Assembly: GCF_000800015.1 (NCBI RefSeq)
Contig: NZ_JUGR01000001.1
Span: forward strand, 1,178,001-1,242,000
Direction: 5' to 3'
From: Terriglobus sp. TAA 43
GTDB taxonomy: Bacteria > Acidobacteriota > Terriglobia > Terriglobales > Acidobacteriaceae
Length of the DNA stretch: 64,000 nt
The translations under genes were made by a program, and so were the position numbers. This document shows, piece by piece, positions 54,801-62,439 of the stretch. The notes under the pieces were generated by a model. That model saw only the letters and a program-made list of their open reading frames with translations, ran no database searches and was not told where the DNA came from. Position 1 is the stretch's first letter. Every line of letters starts with the position of its first letter.

Positions 54801-55957
54801 GCTGGCGGCAAAGCACGTGGAAGCAGCGAGTGATGAACCGTGCGTCGCGGCGTCACGCTGGCTACTTCAAGTTCGCGCTGCAACAACAAATAGTTTTTGC
54901 TGCCCGGAAACATAGCAGCACTGGACCTTGGGCCGTATTCCTGCACCCATCGACGCACTCCCCGCGGCATCTTATCCGTGGTCCAGGCTTGTAAATCGCG
55001 AGGGGCGAAAGGACCCGTTGCGCTTTCTGCCACGGCAATGGCAACAGCAAGCCCCTGCACTGCTCGCGGATGATCCGCAGCCGCCTGACGCACATCTTCG
55101 AAAAAGGATCGTTCGTTCTTGCGCGCCAAAGTATGCCGACGGAATTCCAATAAATGCGCGACGCGGAAGAACTCCGAATGAATGTGCTTGAAAAGATGAA
55201 GCCCCTGCCCCAAGTACAGATCAGCCGGATGCAGGACAGGCATATCCACATCTTGAAATCGCTGCCAACGAATGCGCGGCAGAAGCGGATGTGCCGCGTC
55301 GCGAGCCTCTACATGCAATTCAACAATGCGCGCAGCAGTGGGTTGATACTGGTCTCGCCAACCCAGCACGGCACTCTCATTCGCTTTGAACTCCCAGCTT
55401 CGACCGCTCACTGCGCGCAGGTGATATCCACGCGCTTCAAGCAATTGCTTGGCGCCGAGGACGTCGTCCTCAGCAACCAAGAAGTCCAGATCCACCTGCG
55501 ACCGCAATTCCATTCGAGGAACAGACAGCGGCGCCAACGAGAATCCTTTCAGTGTGGCGTAACAGATGTGGCCACGTTGAAATGCTGAATGAATAGCGCA
55601 CGCCTCGGCTGCCAATTCTTCCATTCGCTGCACATTGTTCTGAAGATCGCGCTGCCATCTCGATCGAATCTCTGCTGGAATAACGGTTTCCATTTCCTGC
55701 CCCAGCATCGCGTCGTGCAGGGTCAATGCAATACCGCCAACATCAAGCCAACGCAGATGTTGTTTCCATCGCCGCGGTTGCCACGTCTGCAGCGTCTGAA
55801 CGGTTGTCGTTGGATCGCAGACAGTGTTCAGCAATAGCAACCGCTGCTGCAGGATTGGCGACAACGGCCGCGACGCGAGATGCCGCAAGGCAGGTGTCGA
55901 ATGTCCAGCAACCATCGACGCTGAGAACTCACGGTCCAATTGAGAAGGCGCTTGCAT
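51839..55957 (-). CDS. Nucleotidyltransferase-SLBB polysaccharide export fusion
   Basis: A 1,372-residue protein joining two normally separate parts. Residues 1 to about 410 resemble the bacterial nucleotidyltransferase family seen near polysaccharide and peptide clusters: ICYATLKGFSLAPLSVPRM and the metal-binding acidic pair in SQVDLDFLVAEDD. At about 430-452 a signal-peptide-like segment occurs (GSLFLLVIVLLMFCGPAQAQ). Beyond it lie a disordered linker, a Wza-type polysaccharide-export domain (about 678-770, VLGPGDSVSIQMWGS) and several SLBB repeats, ending with a membrane helix (LTVAQISASIAFTAAVAGVL). It heads the exopolysaccharide operon. A TTG at 54694 could start a separate export protein, but GAGGG is too close for a good ribosome site. 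GTG 55960 or ATG 55957 starts the whole. Confidence 0.9.
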   Translation of the reverse strand: MQAPSQLDREFSASMVAGHSTPALRHLASRPLSPILQQRLLLLNTVCDPTTTVQTLQTWQPRRWKQHLRWLDVGGIALTLHDAMLGQEMETVIPAEIRSRWQRDLQNNVQRMEELAAEACAIHSAFQRGHICYATLKGFSLAPLSVPRMELRSQVDLDFLVAEDDVLGAKQLLEARGYHLRAVSGRSWEFKANESAVLGWRDQYQPTAARIVELHVEARDAAHPLLPRIRWQRFQDVDMPVLHPADLYLGQGLHLFKHIHSEFFRVAHLLEFRRHTLARKNERSFFEDVRQAAADHPRAVQGLAVAIAVAESATGPFAPRDLQAWTTDKMPRGVRRWVQEYGPRSSAAMFPGSKNYLLLQRELEVASVTPRRTVHHSLLPRALPPAIIAPREQEPLRETYLRHRLQIWFLFFRARFHLVEGLRYLYEARRWNRGSLFLLVIVLLMFCGPAQAQQQPTDQSPLLYGPPSVAQDAQTTTSTVQPRRTTDVSAPSQYVPDTTTFTPRDSSSSATQIISFLQNTPDALIEVKQLLSDFAGQQGQPTSPDSITDEQVYSRIATNADFRRNVGTFLQARGFTVDTIEEPEDPSIPALNQSKVSSLESPDRTIQRPVPAKKETPEPSTEPRVLNRPTPYNLRSLHDLYTQVTDLNGPLKRFGADMFLRRDLATVRAMGAPTATSLPADDNYVLGPGDSVSIQMWGSNTQTLTRTVDRDGNLNLQDAGQAHVAGMSLRQAQETVANLMRPQFRDVRVSLSLGKLRSVRVYVVGDVQRPGAYELSAQSTVISALYAAGGPTAVGSLRVLRHYRGTLLLGEIDLYDFLLHGTQSEERLQSGDTLLVPPAGPQVAVSGAVKRPAIYELKGKTSLASLLEDAGSPTVTAELTHLTVERVRPNTQRETIDLALQDGSSSEQTHSAIEHFVVQDGDAVHVTPIEAYSRHVVYREGHVLHPGRVAWHDGMRLRDVLPSYRDMLPEPADRGEIIRLVPPDLHVETIEFHVSDVMIGNENPALQPLDTIRVQGRYDADAPKVSVDGEVLRPGTYPFSQGMTAAQLVRMAGGFTRGALLTSADLSSYTVVGATRVRDEQTTLRIGDAVLRSDLEADVALKPGDTLNVHRLTGWDDIGASIEVVGEVAHPGHYGFRQGEHLSSILKRAGGFLETSYSDGAVMTRPDVKVLEEKSRQELIRQIETSASAARTSSTVTPADGAAQLQLVQAQQDQIVASLKNQPASGRLVLHISNNITEWENTPADIEVRKDDKLMIPKRPGFVLISGQVYNASAIAFTPGKSADWYLHKAGGTTQVANRKEIFVIRANGSVVGRTSGGGLFHDDVLATKLTPGDVVVVPQKIIGASLFWRNLLTVAQISASIAFTAAVAGVL

Positions 55958-55994
55958 CACGAACCAGAGAGTAGGTCACGCTCTCAGTTGTGCT

Positions 55995-56021
55995 TGTCAT
56001 GTGGCTGTCAGCTTAATGTCA
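55995..56021 (+). promoter_or_regulatory. Triple TGTCA direct repeat (11-bp period), Pho-box-like
   Basis: TGTCA occurs at 55995-55999, 56006-56010 and 56017-56021, exactly 11 bases apart each time. The arrangement matches direct-repeat sites of PhoB-type regulators. It lies 38-64 bases upstream of the exopolysaccharide operon start (55957, minus strand) in the divergent region shared with the porin gene. Confidence 0.72.
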
Positions 56022-56048
56022 TTGCATTGTTGCTATCTGCAAGCTCGT

Positions 56049-56099
56049 GGTGACATGTCGGTGACATGAGACACTCTTGTCTTTTTCCGCTCGGTGACA
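56049..56099 (-). promoter_or_regulatory. GGTGACA repeats on an 11-bp grid
   Basis: GGTGACA begins at 56049, 56060 and 56093: steps of 11 and 33 bases, so all three lie on the same helix face. Read on the minus strand they are TGTCACC, the same core as the triple repeat at 55995. A fourth copy in the other orientation (TGTCACC, 56158-56164) abuts the porin ATG. The group probably controls the divergent exopolysaccharide and porin-cytochrome units. Confidence 0.7.
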
Positions 56100-56164
56100 A
56101 GGTACTTACAAAGACCTGACTGATTGAGGACATACGCAATCGACAGACACTCTACTGTGTCACC

Positions 56165-57202
56165 ATGCAATGGACGAAATGGTACGTTCTCGTCTCCCCC
56201 GTCGCGACACTCTTGCTTGCAGCGTCCGTGGTACCGCTGCATGCGCAAGAAACGCCGCTGATCTCTGGCGGAATGGGTTTCTTCAGCAGCACCAACGGCG
56301 GAAACACAACATATCTCCCGCTCATCGAACCGCTTATCATGGCCCCTATTGGCAAGCGAGTACAGATTGAGTCGCGCGCGGCCATTGGTGAGGACTTCTT
56401 TCACACACCTGGCACACAGGGATACGATCACGCTCACTTTGCATCTTTCACATACGCGCAAGCGGACATATTTCTCAACAAACACATGACGCTGGTGGCG
56501 GGCAGCTACCTCATCCCCTTCGGCACATACAACGAAAGGCTATCGCCGCTTTGGATCGGAAATTTTCAAAGTGGTCCACTGATTGGCAGTCTTGGCAATA
56601 TGGGATCGGGCTCCGGTCTGGGCGGACAGCTGCGTGGTTCTGCGGTTTCGCGCAAGAAGTACTCCATTGACTACGCCGCATACTACTCGGCGCGTTCAGG
56701 CAACGAACAGTTCACAGCGCAACGCGCGTTTGGCGGGCGATCCAGTCTCTATCTGCCTGAGAAACGGCTTGAGATCGGCCTCAGTTATGGCAGGGTGCTA
56801 CAGGGAACGCACGAAAATTTCTACGGCGGACACCTGTGGTGGGAGCCGGTGAACACAAACCTCCGTATGCGTGGAGAATTCGCCCGTGGACATCACGCGC
56901 AGGGCTATTGGGTTGAGTTCGACTATCGCGCCACGCGTCTCGCACAGATTTCGCCATGGCTCGGTGGATTTGAACCCGTGTTCCGCATGCAGCAGACATG
57001 GCGCCGCGACACGATCGTAAGTGACACACTTCCTTTCAAAAATACCAATCGAGCCGACTTCGGCCTGGACTATAACCTGCCGCACAACGCGCGCATTATT
57101 AGCAGCTATTCGCGACAGTTCGCATATCAGGGCAACGTCAACATCTGGCAGACGGGAATTGTGTATCGCTTCCTGTTTCCCGCGTGGAAAGGAAAGAAGT
57201 AG
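56165..57202 (+). CDS. Outer-membrane beta-barrel protein (porin-like)
   Basis: A 345-residue exported protein with signal peptide (VATLLLAASVVPLHAQ). The mature part is rich in alternating hydrophobic beta strands with aromatic girdles (for example HMTLVAGSYLIPFGTYNERL, LEIGLSYGRVLQGTHENFYG, YWVEFDYRATRLAQISPWLG) and a near-terminal strand TGIVYRFLFP, consistent with a 12-16-strand barrel. I do not recognise a specific family; phosphate-selective-porin-like proteins are one possibility. The next gene (cytochrome c) begins immediately after its stop, so they are co-translated. Confidence 0.8.
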   Translation: MQWTKWYVLVSPVATLLLAASVVPLHAQETPLISGGMGFFSSTNGGNTTYLPLIEPLIMAPIGKRVQIESRAAIGEDFFHTPGTQGYDHAHFASFTYAQADIFLNKHMTLVAGSYLIPFGTYNERLSPLWIGNFQSGPLIGSLGNMGSGSGLGGQLRGSAVSRKKYSIDYAAYYSARSGNEQFTAQRAFGGRSSLYLPEKRLEIGLSYGRVLQGTHENFYGGHLWWEPVNTNLRMRGEFARGHHAQGYWVEFDYRATRLAQISPWLGGFEPVFRMQQTWRRDTIVSDTLPFKNTNRADFGLDYNLPHNARIISSYSRQFAYQGNVNIWQTGIVYRFLFPAWKGKK

Positions 57203-57478
57203 ATGAGAACACTTGCGCTCGCAACAATGGCACTATTGGCTTCCACCGCGGTTGCTCAGACTTCTACGCAGACCAAAACACCCACGCAGACCGCAGTTCA
57301 TAAAGCTCCGAAGGTCAATGAAGGCCAGCGCGTCTTCGAGCAGAATTGCTCGCGCTGCCACAATCCTCCGGATGGGTTCTCGCCTCGTATCTCAAGCACA
57401 GTTGTTCGGCACATGCGGGTACGCGCAAACCTCAGCGAGGAAGACGCAAAAGCATTGATGAAGTTCTTTCATCCCTGA
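57203..57478 (+). CDS. Small monohaem cytochrome c
   Basis: A 91-residue periplasmic class I cytochrome. A signal peptide (MRTLALATMALLASTAVAQ) and a Thr/Gln-rich linker lead to the haem site C49-S-R-C52-H53 (NCSRCHNPP). The likely sixth ligand is M71 in VVRHMRVRANLSEED, followed by a closing helix (AKALMKFF). The ATG directly follows the porin stop, and GGAAAG lies upstream within the porin end. It is a probable electron carrier. It converges on a type 1 cupredoxin gene with five bases between stops. Confidence 0.9.
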   Translation: MRTLALATMALLASTAVAQTSTQTKTPTQTAVHKAPKVNEGQRVFEQNCSRCHNPPDGFSPRISSTVVRHMRVRANLSEEDAKALMKFFHP

Positions 57479-57483
57479 TGCGT

Positions 57484-58152
57484 TTAATAGGAGGAATGAG
57501 ATGCATCGTAAGGCTTGCCAAACTTATTCAGATGGTCCTGCGGTTCCTCGCGCTGGCCCGTCTCAATATCGCCGAGGTTTGTTGAGCCCTGTGATATGCG
57601 TACGCGACGCGGAGGTTTTTCCCCACGTCGTCCCTCCACCCAGGTATGCAGCTCGTAGTCACCATCCGGCACATCGGCAATATGAAAAGCATTACTCGAA
57701 TCTGCGATCGCATAGTACGGAGTCACGAGCGACAGCACCACCGCACTCATGTCCGGATGGATATTGCAGAAGATATAGGAGATTCCTTCGCGCGTAAATG
57801 ACACGGTTCGCGTGGATCCTGCCTCATAGAGCCCAAGATCGAAGCGCCGCCCATCAAACATGGAGAACACGTTATGGAAGAACGGATCGGCGTTTGGAAA
57901 GCTCACGGTACTGCCCACCGGTACCACTAACAGATGCGGGTGAAACATCTTGTTTTTCTGCAGCAACGTGAAATTACTGGACGGAGGAAAGTCCGCCTTC
58001 CCCTGCAACGGCTTAAGCCAGAGTACCGCGGGAGGCATGTGTTCCTTCCCTTTGTCTGACTGCACGAGCCGCGCCGTCACCTCAGCAGCGGGTACAGGAC
58101 GCACAGTAAGCAGCATTCCCCACAGACAGATTGCGTACGGGAGAGTCTTCAT
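57484..58152 (-). CDS. Exported type 1 copper (plastocyanin-like) protein
   Basis: A 222-residue periplasmic protein. ATG 58152 overlaps the stop of the porin gene (TGATG) and begins a signal peptide (AICLWGMLLTVRPVPAAE). The cupredoxin domain (about 65-145) has H93 (FFHNVFSM) and C129, H132 and M135 (FCNIHPDM), the full type 1 copper ligand set. Residues about 150-200 form a second beta module (FHIADVPDGDYELHTWVEG) like a carboxypeptidase-regulatory fold. It resembles proteins labelled methylamine-utilisation-like. It is last gene of the regulator-kinase-porin operon and could exchange electrons with the cytochrome encoded opposite. Confidence 0.87.
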   Translation of the reverse strand: MKTLPYAICLWGMLLTVRPVPAAEVTARLVQSDKGKEHMPPAVLWLKPLQGKADFPPSSNFTLLQKNKMFHPHLLVVPVGSTVSFPNADPFFHNVFSMFDGRRFDLGLYEAGSTRTVSFTREGISYIFCNIHPDMSAVVLSLVTPYYAIADSSNAFHIADVPDGDYELHTWVEGRRGEKPPRRVRISQGSTNLGDIETGQREEPQDHLNKFGKPYDASHSSY

Positions 58153-59603
58153 CAGAAGCGGTACCCCGCTGCCAGACCGATAGCGTCTGATAGACGCAAC
58201 ACGTTGTTGACATAGTTCGACCACAATCTACGGTACTCGAGTGAGAACTCAAGATACTTGCTTGGAGACACAATCACATTCCCGAACGCGTCACGATTTT
58301 TTGAAAGTCCTGTATAGGACGGTGTACCAGCCAGTGAAGAACGGATATCCGCGGCGAACGGATTATCAATGCCATATCCTGCGTTGAATTGCAGGCGTTC
58401 TACTGGGCGGAACTTGAACTGGATCCATCCGCCTGCATCATTCAGTGCTTGCGCAACGTCATCCTTGCCTGCTGGGTAGAAATAATCGACATAGCCACCG
58501 CCTCCCAAACCGCCAAGACCTGCACCTCGATAGACGTTCGACGTAAGCTGCACGTAGCGTCCCATAGGAAGGCGCAGATCGCCGCTGATTGCCCACGCAT
58601 TGAACCGATACCCCTCTGAAGTGCGATGCGGACCGAAGTACCCACCAACACCGACAGCAGGACCTTCGTCCTGTTGTCCCGAGGCATATCCGATACGTCC
58701 CTCGAGGCCCGGCCAGCGACTACGCTCTGCGCGCGTCACCGTGGATGACGAAGTAGCGTTTGGCAACAGCGGGTCTTGTACATCCAGAAGCGCCGCCGCG
58801 ACTTCCAGGCGTTGAGAAGACTTCAATGGAATGCGCTGCCGCACTCCTATTTGCGGATTCCATGTCCACAGATCGCCGCTCCACGACAGGTTCGGCTGCG
58901 CTGTGGACACTAACGACGTCGGCACATTGGGCGCTAACAATGACCGGTCCTGCGCGAAGAAGGCTTCCGTCTTCTCCCACACCAGGGAGGCATGCGCTGT
59001 CCGCAGACGCAAGATCCCCGAAGCTCCGTAGGTCTGCTGCGATCCGTTTGCAAAGAAGTCGACGCGCAAATCCGCATGGCTTTCAGCTCCCAACAAATGT
59101 GGCCCAGTCGCATCAAAACCAAGAATCGTCTGGCGCACCGAGAGGCCAGTGCTGCCATCCCCATTCAGAGCGTATGTTGGAGCAATGGCATCGTCCACAC
59201 GGTGGGTATTGATAAAGCCGTTGAGGAGGATCAGACCGGTCAAGCGCAACGGATATTTTGACTCTGTCTCCACCTTGGTCTGCTCGTGCGTTGCGATTTG
59301 CGATTCCGCAATCGCTTGTCGCTCCTGAATCTCCTCCGTCGTGTCCGCAGGTGCTGGGCGTACTACCTGCGATGGACCGGCAACCTCTTCGGAGGGATGG
59401 TTGCCAAGCTCCTTCTGCAATGCGTCAACCTGCTTCTGCAGTTCCTGCAATTGTTGCTCATATGCCTTCATCTGGGATTGTGTCTGCGCTATCGCGGTGC
59501 TCAGCCGCTTCAAACGGTCCTGTGGCGTTTCAGGTGTTTGCGCACAAAGCATGGGCGGCAGCACGAGTGTGACAAGTACCGGCACTGTCCATGCATGCTT
59601 CAT
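58152..59603 (-). CDS. Outer-membrane porin with N-terminal coiled coil
   Basis: A 483-residue exported protein (signal peptide VPVLVTLVLPPMLCAQ). Residues 28-70 form a coiled coil (LQELQKQVDALQKELG), then a linker and a beta-barrel from about 115 to the end (LRLTGLILLNGFINTHRVDD, ADLRVDFFANGSQQTYG, LEFSLEYRRLWSNYVNNVLR) with terminal aromatic YRF. The layout resembles phosphate-selective porins O/P and related proteins, but the substrate is not determinable. The ATG at 59603 overlaps the kinase stop (ATGA). Co-expression with a two-component system implies regulated permeability. Confidence 0.85.
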   Translation of the reverse strand: MKHAWTVPVLVTLVLPPMLCAQTPETPQDRLKRLSTAIAQTQSQMKAYEQQLQELQKQVDALQKELGNHPSEEVAGPSQVVRPAPADTTEEIQERQAIAESQIATHEQTKVETESKYPLRLTGLILLNGFINTHRVDDAIAPTYALNGDGSTGLSVRQTILGFDATGPHLLGAESHADLRVDFFANGSQQTYGASGILRLRTAHASLVWEKTEAFFAQDRSLLAPNVPTSLVSTAQPNLSWSGDLWTWNPQIGVRQRIPLKSSQRLEVAAALLDVQDPLLPNATSSSTVTRAERSRWPGLEGRIGYASGQQDEGPAVGVGGYFGPHRTSEGYRFNAWAISGDLRLPMGRYVQLTSNVYRGAGLGGLGGGGYVDYFYPAGKDDVAQALNDAGGWIQFKFRPVERLQFNAGYGIDNPFAADIRSSLAGTPSYTGLSKNRDAFGNVIVSPSKYLEFSLEYRRLWSNYVNNVLRLSDAIGLAAGYRF

Positions 59604-61387
59604 AGAATCACCAGATCATCGATATGCGGGGTTTGTGAAGCCACGCCTTGCGAATGGCGCTGCAACGTCAGGCGGAAGATGGTCTCACCCGGACGACTGC
59701 TCACCAACTCCACGCTGCCATCATGCTCTTGCGCCACACTGTGCGCAAGCGTAAGTCCAAGGCCGGTTCCCTTCTGCTTACCCTTGCTGACAAAGGGATC
59801 AAAGAGGCTATGCCGGATACCATCCGGGACGCCGGGGCCGGAATCTCTCACCGTTACGGCGATCGCATCCTGCGATCCTGTAATCGATATCGCTACTTCA
59901 CGCACACCATCTGCTTCGGAGGCGGCCTGGCTTGCATTCAGCAACAAGTTGTAAATCGCGCGTTCCACCTGGCGGGCATCAATGTCTGCGAAGGTGTCCG
60001 CGGTTACTTCCACCATCTTGAATGTGACCCGCTCTGCATCCGGATGCGACCGCACCAGCAACATCGATCTCTCCACTACTGCCGCCACCGGCGAGGGGCT
60101 ACGCCGCAACGAAGACCCCGTGTTGCCAAAGAGCAGAAGAGCATCGAGCATATCCGTCGTGCCATTCACCGCTAGCCGAATCTCCTCAAACAACTCTGCA
60201 CGTTCTTCCGGCGGCATTGTAGGAGAGGCTAGAAACTCTGAGTTCGCATAGATGGCAGCCAGATAATGACGCAGATCGTGCGACACGGAGTTTGCCATCC
60301 GGCCGATAGTGGCCAGTCGCTCCGACTCTAGCAGAGCGCTGTTCTTCCTCTGAATCTCTTCCCGCATTTCTGCCAGCGTGGCGCTGAGAAAGCGCACTTC
60401 TTTGGGACCGCCTGAGGGCAGCACGTAGTCGCGATTTCCTTCCGCGAACGCCTGCACCGCGGAGGCCAGCCTTTCCAGCGGTGCTGTAACGCTGCGTGCA
60501 AGCAACAACATCAGTACGCAACCCACGCCAATGGAGAGCAGCCCCGCAAATAGGATGACGCTGCGGATCTCGGCCTCCGCACGATCCACGGCAACCAGCG
60601 ACTTCAACACCACCAGATGCACAGGCACGTCCGCGCGCGACGAAAGATCGCTGCTGGCCGCAAGGTAACGTTGCCCGTTTAACTGCAACAATACTGGCGC
60701 CGTTCTCTGAGAGGCCTCCACAGAAAGCAACGCGTTCTGCTGCACATCGGGAAGCGTACTCGCAGCCACCCGGTGATCCACCAGGAAAATCGCCTCGGCC
60801 CCCGCGCCGCGTCCTACCTCTTGCAGCAATTCGTGATCGATCCGGTATCCACCGATCACATAGCCGAGCAAAGTGCCGCTCTCCTTTGCTCCGAAATAGA
60901 TGGGGGTTACTGCAAACTCAAACAGGTTGCCGCCTGACGTGAGGTAATGCTTGCCTGGCGCGAACAGCACTTTTTGTAAGGCTGCGCTCAATTCTTCATT
61001 TGCATTTTGCACTGTGGAATAGGTTGCGAGTACGCGGCCATCCTGATCGGCAAGTGCGAACAGGTCGTTGCCACTCAGTCGCCAGAAGTCCCGCGCGCCA
61101 TCGGAAATCGTGGTGGTGTCGCGTGCAATCATAAGAGCGCGAAGGGTGGGCAGCGCAGCCAGCAGCGTATTCTCTCGTTGCAAAGCCGTGCGTTGTCGCG
61201 CTTGCAGATCCTGGAATGTCTGAATGGAATGCTGCAGATCCGTCTGCAACGTTTCCCTCGCATGTTCGCGCAGGCGCCCGCGAACCACCAGCATGCTTAA
61301 CAGCAACGTGGCCGCGACAATGCACGCTACCGAGATTTGCAGCAGTAGCCGTGTGCGGATTCCGGAAGTATGTTTGTCCGAAGGCAA
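59600..61387 (-). CDS. Membrane sensor histidine kinase
   Basis: A 595-residue kinase. TM1 is at about 13-35, an extracytoplasmic sensor domain at about 36-272 (likely a double-CACHE type), TM2 at about 276-297 and a HAMP domain at 298-350 (RSVTAPLERLASAVQAFAEG). HisKA has H370 in ANSVSHDLRHYLAAIY; the ATPase domain shows NLLLNASQAA, RDSGPGVPDG and GTGLGLTLAHSV. The only plausible start is a TTG at 61387, because TAA lies in frame five codons upstream. It is 15 bases after the regulator gene and overlaps the porin start. It should phosphorylate the adjacent PhoB-type regulator; the signal is unknown. Confidence 0.92.
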   Translation of the reverse strand: MPSDKHTSGIRTRLLLQISVACIVAATLLLSMLVVRGRLREHARETLQTDLQHSIQTFQDLQARQRTALQRENTLLAALPTLRALMIARDTTTISDGARDFWRLSGNDLFALADQDGRVLATYSTVQNANEELSAALQKVLFAPGKHYLTSGGNLFEFAVTPIYFGAKESGTLLGYVIGGYRIDHELLQEVGRGAGAEAIFLVDHRVAASTLPDVQQNALLSVEASQRTAPVLLQLNGQRYLAASSDLSSRADVPVHLVVLKSLVAVDRAEAEIRSVILFAGLLSIGVGCVLMLLLARSVTAPLERLASAVQAFAEGNRDYVLPSGGPKEVRFLSATLAEMREEIQRKNSALLESERLATIGRMANSVSHDLRHYLAAIYANSEFLASPTMPPEERAELFEEIRLAVNGTTDMLDALLLFGNTGSSLRRSPSPVAAVVERSMLLVRSHPDAERVTFKMVEVTADTFADIDARQVERAIYNLLLNASQAASEADGVREVAISITGSQDAIAVTVRDSGPGVPDGIRHSLFDPFVSKGKQKGTGLGLTLAHSVAQEHDGSVELVSSRPGETIFRLTLQRHSQGVASQTPHIDDLVIL

Positions 61388-61402
61388 GGGCCGAAATCTA
61401 CC

Positions 61403-62143
61403 TTATGGAACAAACTTATACCCTGCGCCATGCACCGTGCGCAGGTACTGCGGCTCTGCCGCATCCGGTTCCAGCTTCTGCCGGAGTTTGAGAATCTTGT
61501 TGTCCACGGTACGTGTCGTCGGATACGAGTTATAACCCCAGACCTCGTTCAAGAGCTCTTCGCGGCTCAACACCCGTTCCGGGTTGGCGATGAAGTAACG
61601 CAGCAACTTAAACTCATGCGCTGTGAGCGTGATGGGAACACCATTCCGCTTCGCGCTCATCTTGCTGAAGTCTACTTCGCAGTCGCCGAAGGAATAGGTG
61701 GCCACTGTCGGCGTCTTCTGCATCCGACGCATGGCTGCCTGCACGCGTGCCATCAATTCGCGAGGGCTGAACGGCTTCGTTACGTAATCGTCCGCACCGA
61801 GCTCCAACAACAGCACCTTGTCAGCCACTTCCCCAATGGCGCTGACAATCACGACAGGCGTCTCCGGCCGCTCAGACTTCAGCATGCGGCACAAATCGCG
61901 CCCAAAGATATTTGGCAGCATCAGGTCCAGGACAACCGCAGCCGGACGCGTCGCGCGAAATGTATCCAATCCCGACTGGCCGTCGCCACACACACTGACG
62001 GCATAGCCACTCTCCCGAAACAGCCGGTAGAGGATTTTCTGCATCCGCACGTCGTCTTCCACTACCAGTATCTGGGCCTGCGGTCCCATCCCAACGATGC
62101 CGGAGCTGTGGTCGGACGAGGTTTGCGCCATGGTCTGCATCAT
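61403..62143 (-). CDS. OmpR/PhoB-family response regulator
   Basis: A 246-residue regulator. The receiver domain (about 25-140) has ILVVEDDVRM, phosphoacceptor D73 in VVLDLMLPNI and the lysine in DDYVTKPFSPREL. The C-terminal winged helix (about 150-245) shows ITLTAHEFKLLRYFIANPER, NEVWGYNSYPTTRTVDNKIL and YLRTVHGAGYKFVP. Adjacent ATGs at 62143, 62140 and 62131 are possible starts; I use the first. It begins an operon with its kinase, a porin and a cupredoxin. An 11-bp-period TGAC pair 52-67 bases upstream suggests self-regulation. Confidence 0.93.
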   Translation of the reverse strand: MMQTMAQTSSDHSSGIVGMGPQAQILVVEDDVRMQKILYRLFRESGYAVSVCGDGQSGLDTFRATRPAAVVLDLMLPNIFGRDLCRMLKSERPETPVVIVSAIGEVADKVLLLELGADDYVTKPFSPRELMARVQAAMRRMQKTPTVATYSFGDCEVDFSKMSAKRNGVPITLTAHEFKLLRYFIANPERVLSREELLNEVWGYNSYPTTRTVDNKILKLRQKLEPDAAEPQYLRTVHGAGYKFVP

Positions 62144-62194
62144 CCCCACATTGTCATACCAAAATGAGGTATAAATCGTGGATTTCGTCCACCG

Positions 62195-62210
62195 TGACAA
62201 AGTAATGACT
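62195..62210 (-). promoter_or_regulatory. TGACA/TGACT 11-bp-period pair upstream of the response regulator
   Basis: TGACA (62195-62199) and TGACT (62206-62210) are exactly 11 bases apart. Read on the minus strand this is AGTCA and TGTCA, aligned by hand to the E. coli Pho box at about 13 of 18 positions. The position, 52-67 bases before the regulator start on the same strand, fits an activator site. It matches the repeats at 55995-56099 in core and spacing. The rest of 62144-62439 shows no other gene; a plus-strand promoter for the transporter is presumed there. Confidence 0.55.
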
Positions 62211-62439
62211 TTTGGGGAGCGAAAATGGCGCTGTGGCGCGACGAAGAGTGCCTCCGACGGCCGATTCCCGTCTGCCGCCCTCAGGTTCGAGAAGTGACGT
62301 CTCAAGCTGGTTCATGCGACTGAAATGGTGGGTATCGTAGTCTTCCTGTTTTCTGAAAGGATTCAAAGTCAGTCTCGAATGGATGATCTTGCTCGGTCCC
62401 AGAATTGACTAAATCACCTCACTGAAAGGGACGCGCTCC

